DNA from: Porphyromonadaceae bacterium UBA4262 | Lineage (GTDB): Bacteria; Bacteroidota; Bacteroidia; Bacteroidales; Muribaculaceae | Assembly (NCBI GenBank): GCA_002396085.1 | Contig: DGWI01000042.1 | Span: 17,004-81,003, forward strand | DNA length: 64,000 nucleotides | Direction: 5' to 3' | In this document: one piece after another, positions 14,379-22,791 of the stretch | Layout of the letters: each line of letters opens with the position of its first letter | Numbering within the stretch: the first letter of the stretch is position 1 | The notes under the pieces: generated by a model | What the model was told of the DNA's origin: nothing | Seen by the model: only the letters and a program-made list of their open reading frames with translations | The model's database searches: none | Position numbers and translations under genes: made by a program

Positions 14379-16334
14379 ATGAGTTATTTGAGATTTGACA
14401 AGAACCTGATGATTAATTTGGACCAATCGTTGTCCAAAGAGATCTTGCGCACCAACCAGTCAGGGGCTTATCACTGCACGACCATCGTGGGTTGCAACAC
14501 ACGCAAGCAGCACGGCTTGCTTGTGATTCCGATTCATGAGTTGGATGACGAGAATCATGTGCTACTCTCGACCCTTGACGAGACAGTGATCCAGCATGGC
14601 GCCCCTTTCAACCTGGGCATTCATCGCTACAAGGGCAATGTATTCAGCCCCAACGGGCACAAATACATCCGTGAGTACGACTGCGAACAGTTGCCCATCA
14701 CCACCTATCGTGTGGGCGGTGTGATCTTGAAGAAAGAGAAAATCTTTGTCACGGGTGAGAATCGCATCCTCATCCGCTACACGCTGGTCGAAGCTCACTC
14801 GCGCACAACGCTGCAATTCCGCCCGTTCCTGGCATTCCGCAATGCCAACGACCTGTGCATCGAGAACAATGCCGCCAGCCGCGACTATGAAGAAGTTGCC
14901 AATGGCATTGCCACCTGCATGTATCCCGGCTACCCCAAGTTGTACATGCAGATGAGCCGCAAGCCCACGTTTGTGTTTGACCCTCACTGGTACAAGGACA
15001 TTGAGTACCCTAAGGATCAGGAGCGTGGCATCCCCTACAGCGAAGACCTGTATGTGCCAGGCTACTTTGAGATTGACATCAAGAAGGGAGAGAGCCTGAT
15101 TTTCTCGGCCGGTATCGACGAGGTGAAGCCGCGCAGCCTGACCAAGATGTATGAGGACGAGGTGAAGCCTCGCACGCCGCGCAACAGTTTCTACAACTGC
15201 CTGAAGAACAGTGCCAAGCAATTTTACTTGACCAACAACGACGGTCACTACCTGCTTGCCGGTTATCCGTGGTTCCACGTGCGTGCTCGCGACCAATTTG
15301 TGGCTCTGCCCGGTTGCACATTGTCAATCCACCACCGTCAGGACTATGAGGCCATCATGGACACCAGCATGCGTGTGATGCTCGACTGGATGCACGAGGG
15401 CAAGCTAGACAAGCACTTGAAGGACATAGACCAGCCCGATGTGCCACTATGGATCATCTGGGGGCTGCAACGCTATAGCCACGATCAATCAAACGACATC
15501 TGTCGTGAGCGCTATGGTCAACTCATCAGTGAGATGCTTGACTTCATCATCGACGGCAAGCACCCCAATGTCAAGGTGGCACCCAACGGCCTGCTCACTG
15601 TCGATGGCACCGAGACACCCATGTCGTGGATGAACTCAACCTACAACGATGGCCGCCCGGTCGTGCCTCGCACCGGTTATCTGGTCGAGATCAACGGACT
15701 GTGGTACAACGCGCTGATGTGCGCCATCGAGATATTTGAACCGATTGAGGATGCCACAGCCATGGTGGCTCGCTGGCGCGAAGTGGCCGAACGGGTGAAG
15801 ACGTCATTCATTGAGACCTTCGTCAACGACTATGGTTACCTGTACGACTATGTGTCGGGCAGTTACACCGACCTGAGTGTGCGCCCCAACATGGTCATCG
15901 CCGCCGGTCTCGACTACTCGCCGCTGGACCGTCGTCAGCGCAAGGGCGTGCTTGACGTGGCAACACGCGAGTTGCTCACCCCCAAGGGACTGCGCACACT
16001 CAGCCCCAACAGTTACGGCTATAGCCCATGGTACTTGGGCAACCCCGAAGAGCGCCACAAGGCCTATCACATGGGTCCATCGCGTCCGTGGCTCATTGGC
16101 TTCTATGCCAACACTTATATTAAGGTGTTCGGGCTGAACGGGCTCCCCTTCATCGAGCGAATGCTCATCGGCTTTGAGGAAGAGATGAAAGAAGGTTGCC
16201 TGGGCACCCTGAGCGAACTGTACGACGGCAACCCGCCATTCATCGGGCGCGGTGCTGTGAGCTATGCCGCCAACATTGCCGGTGTGGTGCGCATCGTGCG
16301 CATTTTCAAGAACCTGAAACTAGTTGATTATTAA
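14379..16334 (+). CDS. Glycogen debranching enzyme (amylo-alpha-1,6-glucosidase family)
   Basis: A 651-residue cytoplasmic protein. The N-terminal half has the bacterial/archaeal GDE N-terminal domain (SGAYHCTTIVGCNTRKQHGLLV at about residues 26-48). The C-terminal half is an (alpha/alpha)6 barrel of the glycogen-debranching type (YPWFHVRARDQFVALPG, then PMSWMNSTYNDGRPVVPRTGYLVEINGLWYNAL, and PSRPWLIGFYANTYI). It hydrolyses the alpha-1,6 branch stubs of glycogen. It is the first gene of a three-gene set with a glycogen-synthase-like glycosyltransferase 22 bases on and a GH57 enzyme, a combination frequent in Bacteroidales. Confidence 0.92.
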   Translation: MSYLRFDKNLMINLDQSLSKEILRTNQSGAYHCTTIVGCNTRKQHGLLVIPIHELDDENHVLLSTLDETVIQHGAPFNLGIHRYKGNVFSPNGHKYIREYDCEQLPITTYRVGGVILKKEKIFVTGENRILIRYTLVEAHSRTTLQFRPFLAFRNANDLCIENNAASRDYEEVANGIATCMYPGYPKLYMQMSRKPTFVFDPHWYKDIEYPKDQERGIPYSEDLYVPGYFEIDIKKGESLIFSAGIDEVKPRSLTKMYEDEVKPRTPRNSFYNCLKNSAKQFYLTNNDGHYLLAGYPWFHVRARDQFVALPGCTLSIHHRQDYEAIMDTSMRVMLDWMHEGKLDKHLKDIDQPDVPLWIIWGLQRYSHDQSNDICRERYGQLISEMLDFIIDGKHPNVKVAPNGLLTVDGTETPMSWMNSTYNDGRPVVPRTGYLVEINGLWYNALMCAIEIFEPIEDATAMVARWREVAERVKTSFIETFVNDYGYLYDYVSGSYTDLSVRPNMVIAAGLDYSPLDRRQRKGVLDVATRELLTPKGLRTLSPNSYGYSPWYLGNPEERHKAYHMGPSRPWLIGFYANTYIKVFGLNGLPFIERMLIGFEEEMKEGCLGTLSELYDGNPPFIGRGAVSYAANIAGVVRIVRIFKNLKLVDY

Positions 16335-16356
16335 CCTATAACCCACCGAAAAGAGA

Positions 16357-17610
16357 ATGAAAGCATTAATGTTTGGGTGGGAATTTCCACCCCACATCTT
16401 GGGAGGATTGGGAACCGCCAGTTTCGGCCTTACTAAAGGCATGGCCGAGTGTGGCGATATGGACATCACGTTTGTGATACCGAAACCTTGGGGCGATGAG
16501 CCCAAGGACTTTGCTCGCATCATCGGTGCCAACACCACGCCTGTGGTGTGGCGCGATGTCAACTGGGACCATGTGCAAGAGCGCATCGGTCATGTGATGG
16601 ATCCGCAACTCTACTATCAGTTGCGCGACCACATCTATGCCGACTTCAATCACATCGGCACCAATGACCTGGGCTGCATCGAGTTCTCGGGCCGATATCC
16701 TGACAATCTGCTTGAAGAAATCAATAACTACAGCATCGTGGCCGGTGTGATAGCCCGCAGCCTAGACTTCGATGTCATCCACTCGCACGACTGGCTCACC
16801 TACCCTGCCGGCATCCATGCCAAGCAGGTGTCGGGCAAGCCGTTTGTCATCCATGTGCATGCCACCGACTTTGACCGCAGCCGTGGCAATGTCAACCCCA
16901 CCGTGTTCAGCATCGAGAAGGACGGCATGAATCATGCCGACCACATCATCACGGTGAGCAACTTGACGCGCCGCACGGTCATCGAGAAGTATGGCATCAG
17001 CCCCGACAAGGTGACAACGGTACACAACGCCGTTGAGCCGCTGAGCGAAGAACTGCTCAACGTCGAGGTGCCGCCCAAGCACGACAAGATTGTGACCTTC
17101 TTGGGCCGCATTACCATGCAGAAGGGTCCTGAATACTTTGTCGAGGCCGCCGTGCAGGTGCTGCGCAAGGTGCACAACGTGCAGTTTGTGATGGCCGGTG
17201 GTGGCGACATGATGGAGAAGATGATTCGCCTGGCAGCCCGCCGCAACATTGCCGACCGCTTCCACTTCGCAGGCTTCTTGCGTGGCAAGCAGGTCTATGA
17301 GATGCTCAAGGCCAGCGATGTGTACATCATGCCATCGGTGAGCGAGCCCTTCGGCATCTCGCCGCTCGAGGCCATGCAGATGGGTGTGCCGTCGATCATC
17401 TCGAAGCAGAGTGGTTGTGCCGAGATTCTGGACAATGTCATCAAGGTTGACTACTGGGACACCAACGCCATTGCCGATGCCATCTACTCGATACTGGAGT
17501 ATCCCGGCATGTACAAGCAACTGCGCGAGAACGGTCTTGCCGAGGTTAACCAGATCACCTGGGACAAGGCAGGCCAGAAGGTTATCAATATATACCGGTC
17601 GCTGATGTAA
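16357..17610 (+). CDS. Glycogen-synthase-like GT-B glycosyltransferase
   Basis: A 417-residue GT-B enzyme. The N-terminal domain begins MKALMFGWEFPPHILGGLGTA, a variant of the KxGGL nucleotide-sugar loop of glycogen synthases, and contains VIHSHDWLTYPAG. The C-terminal GT4/GT1-type domain has GRITMQKGPEYFVEA and the donor-binding motif EPFGISPLEAMQMGVPSI, with two Glu residues seven apart. With the flanking debranching enzyme and GH57 gene it most probably builds intracellular alpha-1,4-glucan. A different acceptor cannot be ruled out from sequence. Confidence 0.87.
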   Translation: MKALMFGWEFPPHILGGLGTASFGLTKGMAECGDMDITFVIPKPWGDEPKDFARIIGANTTPVVWRDVNWDHVQERIGHVMDPQLYYQLRDHIYADFNHIGTNDLGCIEFSGRYPDNLLEEINNYSIVAGVIARSLDFDVIHSHDWLTYPAGIHAKQVSGKPFVIHVHATDFDRSRGNVNPTVFSIEKDGMNHADHIITVSNLTRRTVIEKYGISPDKVTTVHNAVEPLSEELLNVEVPPKHDKIVTFLGRITMQKGPEYFVEAAVQVLRKVHNVQFVMAGGGDMMEKMIRLAARRNIADRFHFAGFLRGKQVYEMLKASDVYIMPSVSEPFGISPLEAMQMGVPSIISKQSGCAEILDNVIKVDYWDTNAIADAIYSILEYPGMYKQLRENGLAEVNQITWDKAGQKVINIYRSLM

Positions 17611-17629
17611 ATCCATGCTCCGGGTTCAA

Positions 17630-17654
17630 AATTCTTAATTCTCAATTCTAAATT
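17630..17654. repeat. Spacer repeat, AATTCTTAATTCTCAATT type
   Basis: This fills the glycosyltransferase-GH57 spacer up to 10 bases before the next ATG. Same class as the block at 6095. Confidence 0.65.
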
Positions 17655-17664
17655 AACCAACAGG

Positions 17665-19062
17665 ATGAAAGCAATCTGTTTTTACTTCCAGATACACCAG
17701 CCGTTCAGGCTGAAGAATTACCGCTTCTTTGACATCGGCAATGACCACTACTACTACGACGACTTTGCCAACGATGACATCATCACGCGCATCGCCCACC
17801 GCTCTTATCTGCCGGCCAACGAGATGTTGCTCGACATGATCAAGGAGAACAAGAAGAAGTTCAAGGTGGCATTCTCGATCAGCGGCATGGCTCTGGAGCA
17901 ACTGGAGCAGTATGTGCCCGAGTTCATCGACTCGATGAAGGACTTGGCTGCCACAGGCTGTGTCGAGTTCCTGAGCGAGACCTACGCCCACTCGTTGGCC
18001 TCGCTGCAAGACCCCGAGGAGTTTGTAGCCCAGGTCAAGGCTCACGATGAGAAGATCTACCAGTTGTTCGGTCAGCACCCCAAGGTGCTGCGCAACACCG
18101 AGTTGATCTATGATGACGACATCGCCTCGATGGTTCAAGCCATGGGATTCAAGGGAGCCATCACCGAGGGTGCCAAGCACATCCTGGGCTGGAAGTCGCC
18201 CAACTATGTCTACAAAGCCGCAACCGCTCCTAAACTGAAGTTGCTGCTCAAGAACAGCAAACTGAGCGACGACATCAGTTTCCGCTTTGGCAACACCGAC
18301 TGGGCTGCCTATCCGCTGACCGCCGACAAATACATCGGCTGGATTGCCAGCCTGCCACAAGAAGAGCAGTTGGTCAATCTGTTCATGAACTACGAGACCT
18401 TCGGTGAGATGCAGTCGCGCGAGAGTGGCATCTTCGACTTCATGCGCGCCCTGCCCCGATTTGCCGCCGAGCACGACATCCAGTTCTGGACACCGAGCGA
18501 GGTGATCTCTAAGTTGAAGCCCGTGGGCGAATTGACGGTGATGCACCCCATCTCGTGGGCCGACGAGGAGCGCGATGCCAGTGCCTGGCTGGGCAACACG
18601 CTGCAGCAAGAGGCCGTCGACAAACTCTACAGCATCGGCGAGCGCGTGCGTCTGTGCCAGGACCGCCGCATCAAGCAAGACTGGTATCGCCTGCAAGCGA
18701 GCGACCACTTCTTCTACATGAGCACCAAGCACAACAGCGACGGCACCATCCACTCGCTCTACAGCCCCTACGACTCGCCCTACACCGCGTTCACCAACTA
18801 CATGAACGTGCTGAGCGACTTCATGATTCGTGTGGAGCAGCAATATCCCAGCGACATCGACAACGAGGAACTGAACTCGCTGCTGCTCACCATACGCAAC
18901 CAGGAGCACGAGATTGAGGAACTGAAGCGCGAAATCACGATGATGCGCACCAACCTGGACAAGGACATCACCGGCGACTTTGCCGAGACCCCTCCGGCCG
19001 ATGCCGAGGAAGAGGCACCTACCAAGCCCAAGCGCAAGCGTGCCACCAAGAAGAAAGCGTAG
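17665..19062 (+). CDS. Glycoside hydrolase family 57 (alpha-amylase-like) protein
   Basis: A 465-residue cytoplasmic protein. The N-terminus FYFQIHQPFRLKNY holds the GH57 HQP motif. GAITEGAKHILGW (Glu168) is the region where the family's catalytic nucleophile is expected. The segment FMNYETFGEMQ (from Asn242) corresponds, as I recall it, to a DYETFGEH region in many relatives, so an expected Asp is replaced by Asn. Residues about 400-435 are coiled-coil-like, and the last 35 residues are acidic then Lys-rich (KPKRKRATKKKA). It probably acts on alpha-glucan made by the two upstream genes, or it is a catalytically altered relative. Confidence 0.87.
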   Translation: MKAICFYFQIHQPFRLKNYRFFDIGNDHYYYDDFANDDIITRIAHRSYLPANEMLLDMIKENKKKFKVAFSISGMALEQLEQYVPEFIDSMKDLAATGCVEFLSETYAHSLASLQDPEEFVAQVKAHDEKIYQLFGQHPKVLRNTELIYDDDIASMVQAMGFKGAITEGAKHILGWKSPNYVYKAATAPKLKLLLKNSKLSDDISFRFGNTDWAAYPLTADKYIGWIASLPQEEQLVNLFMNYETFGEMQSRESGIFDFMRALPRFAAEHDIQFWTPSEVISKLKPVGELTVMHPISWADEERDASAWLGNTLQQEAVDKLYSIGERVRLCQDRRIKQDWYRLQASDHFFYMSTKHNSDGTIHSLYSPYDSPYTAFTNYMNVLSDFMIRVEQQYPSDIDNEELNSLLLTIRNQEHEIEELKREITMMRTNLDKDITGDFAETPPADAEEEAPTKPKRKRATKKKA

Positions 19063-19102
19063 TCCCCCCACAATAAAAGACATAAGGACACGAAATGCAG
19101 CA

Positions 19103-19135
19103 ACAGCTCCCATCCCGGACCAGGATGGGAGCTGT
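19103..19135 (+). terminator. Hairpin after the GH57 gene
   Basis: A perfect 13-bp stem ACAGCTCCCATCC / GGATGGGAGCTGT with a 7-base loop, 40 bases after the stop. The T tract is poor (CGTTG), so it may act as an RNA-stabilising or factor-dependent end. Confidence 0.6.
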
Positions 19136-19169
19136 CGTTGCAATCACCGGATGTGCATTATTAGTGGAC

Positions 19170-19253
19170 TTATCGCTTGTTGATGGTGTGGCGGGTGTGG
19201 ATGAGTTGGCCGTCGGCAGTGATGCCCTCGATGGTGACGGTGTAGGAGCGGAA
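19170..19253 (-). pseudogene. C-terminal remnant of a secreted-protein gene
   Basis: Read on the minus strand, 27 codons give FRSYTVTIEGITADGQLIHT, then RHTINKR and a stop (TAA, complement of 19170-19172). Codon use matches genuine local genes. The frame is closed upstream by a stop at 19254-19256, exactly where the dispersed repeat begins (19257). The beta-strand-like pattern resembles the last strands of extracellular Bacteroidetes proteins. The body of the gene is missing. It is read as a truncation caused by the repeat; the parental gene is unknown. Confidence 0.55.
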
Positions 19254-19256
19254 CTA

Positions 19257-19335
19257 ATTTATCAAGAATTCTTGATAAAAGATTAAAACCGTGACTTTTA
19301 TAGATGGTCTAACAAACTAATTCCGCCAATGGGTT
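19257..19335. repeat. Dispersed repeat, short copy (79 bp)
   Basis: It begins with the perfect palindrome TTTATCAAGAATTCTTGATAAA and ends CGCCAATGGGTT. It aligns with the copy at 11978-12145 but lacks about 90 internal bases of that copy. It directly abuts the truncated gene remnant at 19170-19253. Confidence 0.85.
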
Positions 19336-19733
19336 AATTCAAGGAAAAGAATGATGACACAGCCTCATCGGCCCGTAGCGGTTACTTGTCGTGCACGGGC
19401 CTGATGGACATGTGGAAGGCACGCAGGTGGTCAACAAAGAAACTTATTCCTGTCTCACTGTTAATCTGAATAGCAAACAGGAGAGCAAAATAGAGTAGTT
19501 CGTGGTTTGATTTTAAGAACAGAAGATTTTCTCCATGAATTACCATGAATTTAAAGAAATTTATGTTCGTGTGAGTTGGTTCGGGTTTGTTGTTTATTAT
19601 TAGAGCCAGGGGCGTGCGTGGGATACGTGGTTTCTGGGCGGATTGCTGCGCTGCGCTTGTGCCTCGGGCTTTTTTCGGTAAAATTGGGAATAGAAACTGA
19701 AATATGTGTCACAGCAGATTGAAGTTTTTGGTG
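19336..19733. other. Non-coding region, possibly decayed
   Basis: There is no gene I can support here. A short plus-strand frame (about 19408-19497) reads GTQVVNKETYSCLTVNLNS before a stop and could be a degraded coding remnant. The rest includes a solo cassette repeat at 19534. Confidence 0.4.
19534..19552. repeat. Solo copy of the GxxExxY-cassette terminal repeat
   Basis: CATGAATTACCATGAATTT matches one cassette end (CATGAATTATCATAAATTT) at 17 of 19 positions. It is the second locus where this repeat and the dispersed repeat occur within a few hundred bases of each other. Confidence 0.65.
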
Positions 19734-19741
19734 TAACTTTG
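19734..19741 (+). promoter_or_regulatory. -7 element of the alcohol dehydrogenase promoter
   Basis: TAACTTTG fits TAnnTTTG; no good -33 box is seen. The leader would be about 80 nt. Confidence 0.45.
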
Positions 19742-19826
19742 CAGTGTAATGAAAACATGGGGCAAGGCTGGTGATAGAAGCACTACCGCCCCACCCTAGT
19801 ACTCAACCACTAAAACATAATAGAAT

Positions 19827-21005
19827 ATGATCAATGACTTTGTGTATGACATCCCGGTAAGGGTGTACTTCGGTCGCGACCAGCTGAAGAACCTGGGCAC
19901 CGAGTTGAAGAAGTATGGCACACGCGTGCTGATGACCTATGGCGGCGGCTCGATCAAACGCATGGGGCTGTATGACCGCGTGGTGAAGGAGATTGAAGAT
20001 GCCGGGCTGGAGCTGTATGAGTTGTCGGGCATTGAGCCTAATCCCCGCATCGACAGTGTGCGCCGAGGCACGCAAATGTGCAAGGAGCACAAGATTGACG
20101 TGCTGCTGGCTGTGGGTGGCGGCTCGACGATCGATGCCACCAAGTTTATGGCCGCCGGCGCGTGCGTTGACCATGACCCGTGGGACTTTCTGGACCTGCA
20201 GAAGTGGTCGCCCATCGAGCGCGCATTGCCCATCGTGAGCATCCTGACGCTTGCCGCCACCGGCTCGGAGATGGACAGTGGCGGTGTGATCAGCAACCCC
20301 GAGACGCACGACAAGATAGGCCGCCTGGCCCCCGCCATGCTGCCCAAGGCCTCGTTTCTGGACCCGACCAACACGTTCAGCGTGAGTGCCTATCAGACCG
20401 CCTGTGGCGCAGCCGACATGATGTCGCACATCATCGAGGTGTACTTCAACATGAATCAGGACTTGTATATGCTGGACTGCTTCATGGAGGGGCTGATGAA
20501 GACCATCATCCGCTATGCGCCCATCGCCATGCGCGAGCCCGACAACTATGAGGCACGCGCCAACCTGATGTGGACCTCGAGCTGGGCCATCAACGGGTTT
20601 GTGGACGGCGGCAAGCAGCAGGCGTGGAGCTGCCACCCGATGGAGCACGAGCTGTCGGCCTACTATGACATCACTCACGGCCTGGGTCTGGCCATCTTGA
20701 CCCCGCGCTGGATGGAGTATTGCCTGGACGAGACCACGGTGTCGAAGTATGTGCAGTTTGGTGTCAACGTGTTTGGCATCGACCCGACGCTTGAGCCGAT
20801 GGATATTGCGCATCAGGCTATCGAGCGGTTGAGCGAGTTCTTCTTCGGCACGCTGCAACTCAAGCGCACACTGCCCGAGGTGGGCATCGACGAGACTCAC
20901 TTTGCCGTGATGGCTCGCAAGTCGGTGAATGGCGGCACGCTGCCGGGTTTCAAGCCCCTGCAACAGCATGACGTCGAGGCCATCTACAGGATGTGCATGA
21001 AGTGA
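19827..21005 (+). CDS. Iron-containing alcohol dehydrogenase (YqhD/butanol dehydrogenase type)
   Basis: A 392-residue cytosolic group III alcohol dehydrogenase. The N-terminal domain has the NAD(P)-binding GGGS segments (LMTYGGGSIKRMGLYD, LLAVGGGSTIDATKF). The C-terminal helical domain supplies metal ligands in DMMSHIIEVYF, HPMEHELSAYYDITHGLGLAIL and related His residues. Members such as YqhD reduce short-chain aldehydes with NADPH, and others form butanol. It stands alone, ending in a hairpin shared with the convergent malY-type gene. Confidence 0.92.
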   Translation: MINDFVYDIPVRVYFGRDQLKNLGTELKKYGTRVLMTYGGGSIKRMGLYDRVVKEIEDAGLELYELSGIEPNPRIDSVRRGTQMCKEHKIDVLLAVGGGSTIDATKFMAAGACVDHDPWDFLDLQKWSPIERALPIVSILTLAATGSEMDSGGVISNPETHDKIGRLAPAMLPKASFLDPTNTFSVSAYQTACGAADMMSHIIEVYFNMNQDLYMLDCFMEGLMKTIIRYAPIAMREPDNYEARANLMWTSSWAINGFVDGGKQQAWSCHPMEHELSAYYDITHGLGLAILTPRWMEYCLDETTVSKYVQFGVNVFGIDPTLEPMDIAHQAIERLSEFFFGTLQLKRTLPEVGIDETHFAVMARKSVNGGTLPGFKPLQQHDVEAIYRMCMK

Positions 21006-21035
21006 GGCTGAAAACTCAACGAGTATATGAATGAA

Positions 21036-21069
21036 TTACCCACGAATTGTTTGTCTAATTCGTGGGTAA
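21036..21069. terminator. Hairpin between convergent genes
   Basis: A perfect 13-bp stem TTACCCACGAATT / AATTCGTGGGTAA with an 8-base loop, centred between the alcohol dehydrogenase stop and the MalY stop. It may serve both strands. T runs are short on either side. Confidence 0.7.
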
Positions 21070-21098
21070 CTTCATCTTTTAGAGGTGAGAATGAACTG

Positions 21099-22295
21099 TC
21101 AGAGTTGTTGCAGGACGGGGACGATGCGTTCGAGAGCCTGGGCAACGAAGTGCCGCGGGCATGCCAGATTGATGCGGATGAATCCGTCACCGGCCTCGCC
21201 ATACATTGTTCCCGAATTGACCATGACGTGCGCCTGGTCGAGCAGATGCTGGGTGAGCTGGTCGCTGGACATGTGCAACGAGCGGCAGTCGATCCAGGCG
21301 AGGTAAGTGCCCTCGAGGCGAGTGACGGTGAGAGCCGGCAACTCGCGCCTGAACGTGTCGCGCAACAAGCAGTAGTTGTCGTAGATGTAGTCGCAAAGCG
21401 TGTTGAGCCACGGCTCGCCCTGGGTGTAGGCAGCAATCCAAGCATCGACACCGAAGGGGTTGACATCGCACACCTCGTTGACGTTGATGGCGCGGTCTAT
21501 GCGCTCACGCCACCCGGGATTGGCACAGATGATGTTGGCGTTCTGCAGTCCAGCGATATTGAACGACTTGCTGGGCGAGACACACGAGATGCAGTTGTCC
21601 TGATGCCCATCGATACTGGCAAAGGGGATGTACTTGTTGTCGCCATAGACCAACTCGCAGTGAATCTCGTCACTGACAACAATGACGTTGTTGCGGCGGC
21701 AGATGTCGCCAATGCGCACCAACTCGTCACGCGTCCACACTCGCCCGGCGGGGTTGTGCGGGTTGCACAGTAGCAATAGCTTGACATCGTCGGGCTGGGC
21801 CTTGCGCTCCAGGTCGTCGAAGTCGATGTGATAGGTTGCGTCTTCATAGACCAGTCGGCTCTCCTGCATGGTGCAACCATTGTTGCGGATTGACGAGAAG
21901 AAGCAGTTGTAGACGGGTGTCATGAGCAATACCTTGTCGCCAGGGTGCGTGAACGCCTTGACAATGACTGACAGAGCGGGAACAACACCGATGGTGTATT
22001 GAATCCAGTCGCGCTCGATGTTCCAGCCATGACGGCGACCGAACCAGTCGATGGTGGACTGATAGTAGGCTTCGGGCACAGCGACATAGCCGAAGATGCC
22101 ATGTGCGGCTCGTCGCTGGATGGCCTCGATGATGGGTGGCGCCACACGGAAGTCCATGTCGGCGACCCACATCGGTATCACATCCTCGTCCATGGGTTTG
22201 TCCCACTTGACTGCGGCAGTCCCCCTGCGTTCAACCACCTGATCGAAATATTCTCTTGGAATTAAATTTCCACACAAATTATCACGAATTATCAT
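21099..22295 (-). CDS. MalY/PatB-type PLP aminotransferase (probable C-S lyase)
   Basis: A 398-residue fold-type I PLP enzyme. MWVADMDFRVAPPIIEAI is the MalY/PatB N-terminal signature. NPHNPAGRVWTRDEL, VVSDEIHCELVYG and SPSKSFNIAGLQNA follow, the last with the PLP Lys. Characterised members cleave cystathionine or cysteine S-conjugates. The first dozen residues (MIIRDNLCGNLIP) are encoded by the AT-rich terminal repeat of the neighbouring cassette, and homology starts only at about residue 16 (YFDQVVERRG). The native start may therefore have been replaced. It ends a minus-strand set MATE, DUF3737, GxxExxY, MalY. Confidence 0.9.
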   Translation of the reverse strand: MIIRDNLCGNLIPREYFDQVVERRGTAAVKWDKPMDEDVIPMWVADMDFRVAPPIIEAIQRRAAHGIFGYVAVPEAYYQSTIDWFGRRHGWNIERDWIQYTIGVVPALSVIVKAFTHPGDKVLLMTPVYNCFFSSIRNNGCTMQESRLVYEDATYHIDFDDLERKAQPDDVKLLLLCNPHNPAGRVWTRDELVRIGDICRRNNVIVVSDEIHCELVYGDNKYIPFASIDGHQDNCISCVSPSKSFNIAGLQNANIICANPGWRERIDRAINVNEVCDVNPFGVDAWIAAYTQGEPWLNTLCDYIYDNYCLLRDTFRRELPALTVTRLEGTYLAWIDCRSLHMSSDQLTQHLLDQAHVMVNSGTMYGEAGDGFIRINLACPRHFVAQALERIVPVLQQL

Positions 22296-22785
22296 AAATA
22301 TTTGCTTAATTATTAGTGATATGTTTTACGGACAATGTTCATTTCTTTATCCAGGAGAACACATTCATTTGTCTCCATAAAATACGCATAACGCTCACCT
22401 TGCAAACTTGGTTGCCCAAAGTTAATCAGCAAACCAATTGGTTTCTTAGTCAATCGCATGTAGTTAAAGAGTTGAGAACGATGAACAGAGTCAATAGACT
22501 TATTTGCTTTTAGTTCACCAATGACATCACCAACAACCAAATCCAATTGATAATACTTATCCATTTTCTGCCCCTTATAATAGCAAGGTACTGGCAACTC
22601 ACGCATGCACGGTATTCCACGGCTATTCAATTCCCTATATAATGCCTCATTATACAATGGCTCCAGCATACCCCATCTCAACTCTCTATGAACTTCCATT
22701 GCAGAACCAATAATGTCATAGACAAGTTGTTTATAATCTTTTGGATTTATCATAAATAATTAATGAAAATTTATGATAATTCATG
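22283..22785. mobile_element. GxxExxY cassette bounded by 19-bp inverted repeats
   Basis: CACGAATTATCATAAATAT (22283-22301) and the complement of 22767-22785 (CATGAATTATCATAAATTT) match at 17 of 19 positions and enclose a single AT-rich gene. The cassette lies between DUF3737 and MalY, and its ends touch both genes: the DUF3737 stop is 7 bases outside, and the MalY ATG is inside the repeat. Near-identical solo ends occur at 11915 and 19534. No transposase is encoded, so any movement would be in trans or by recombination. Confidence 0.6.
22313..22753 (-). CDS. GxxExxY protein
   Basis: A 146-residue protein of the GxxExxY family (TIGR04256). The naming motif is seen in VHRELRWGMLEPLYNEAL, and a PD-(D/E)xK-like core in YQLDLVVGDVIGELKANKSI, so a nuclease-like fold is likely; no activity has been established that I know of. 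Residues 110-128 (RLTKKPIGLLINFG) are also typical. Its codons are visibly more A/T-rich than those of both neighbours, and the gene is flanked by an inverted repeat. Both points suggest acquisition as a cassette. These genes are often multicopy in Bacteroidetes genomes. Confidence 0.9.
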   Translation of the reverse strand: MINPKDYKQLVYDIIGSAMEVHRELRWGMLEPLYNEALYRELNSRGIPCMRELPVPCYYKGQKMDKYYQLDLVVGDVIGELKANKSIDSVHRSQLFNYMRLTKKPIGLLINFGQPSLQGERYAYFMETNECVLLDKEMNIVRKTYH

Positions 22786-22791
22786 TATTAG

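Noticed and set aside
17653..19143. A 496-codon open frame antisense to the GH57 gene
   Set aside because: It mirrors the codon periodicity of the sense gene, has low-complexity Val/Leu/His/Gln-rich sequence and no motif; the sense strand encodes a recognised enzyme.
19803..20969. A 388-codon frame antisense to the alcohol dehydrogenase
   Set aside because: Same reason: complement of a strongly biased real gene, His/Gln/Arg-rich, no family resemblance.
22283..22785. Reading the GxxExxY region as a classical insertion sequence
   Set aside because: No transposase is encoded; the product is a GxxExxY protein with a nuclease-like core, so only a non-autonomous cassette is proposed.
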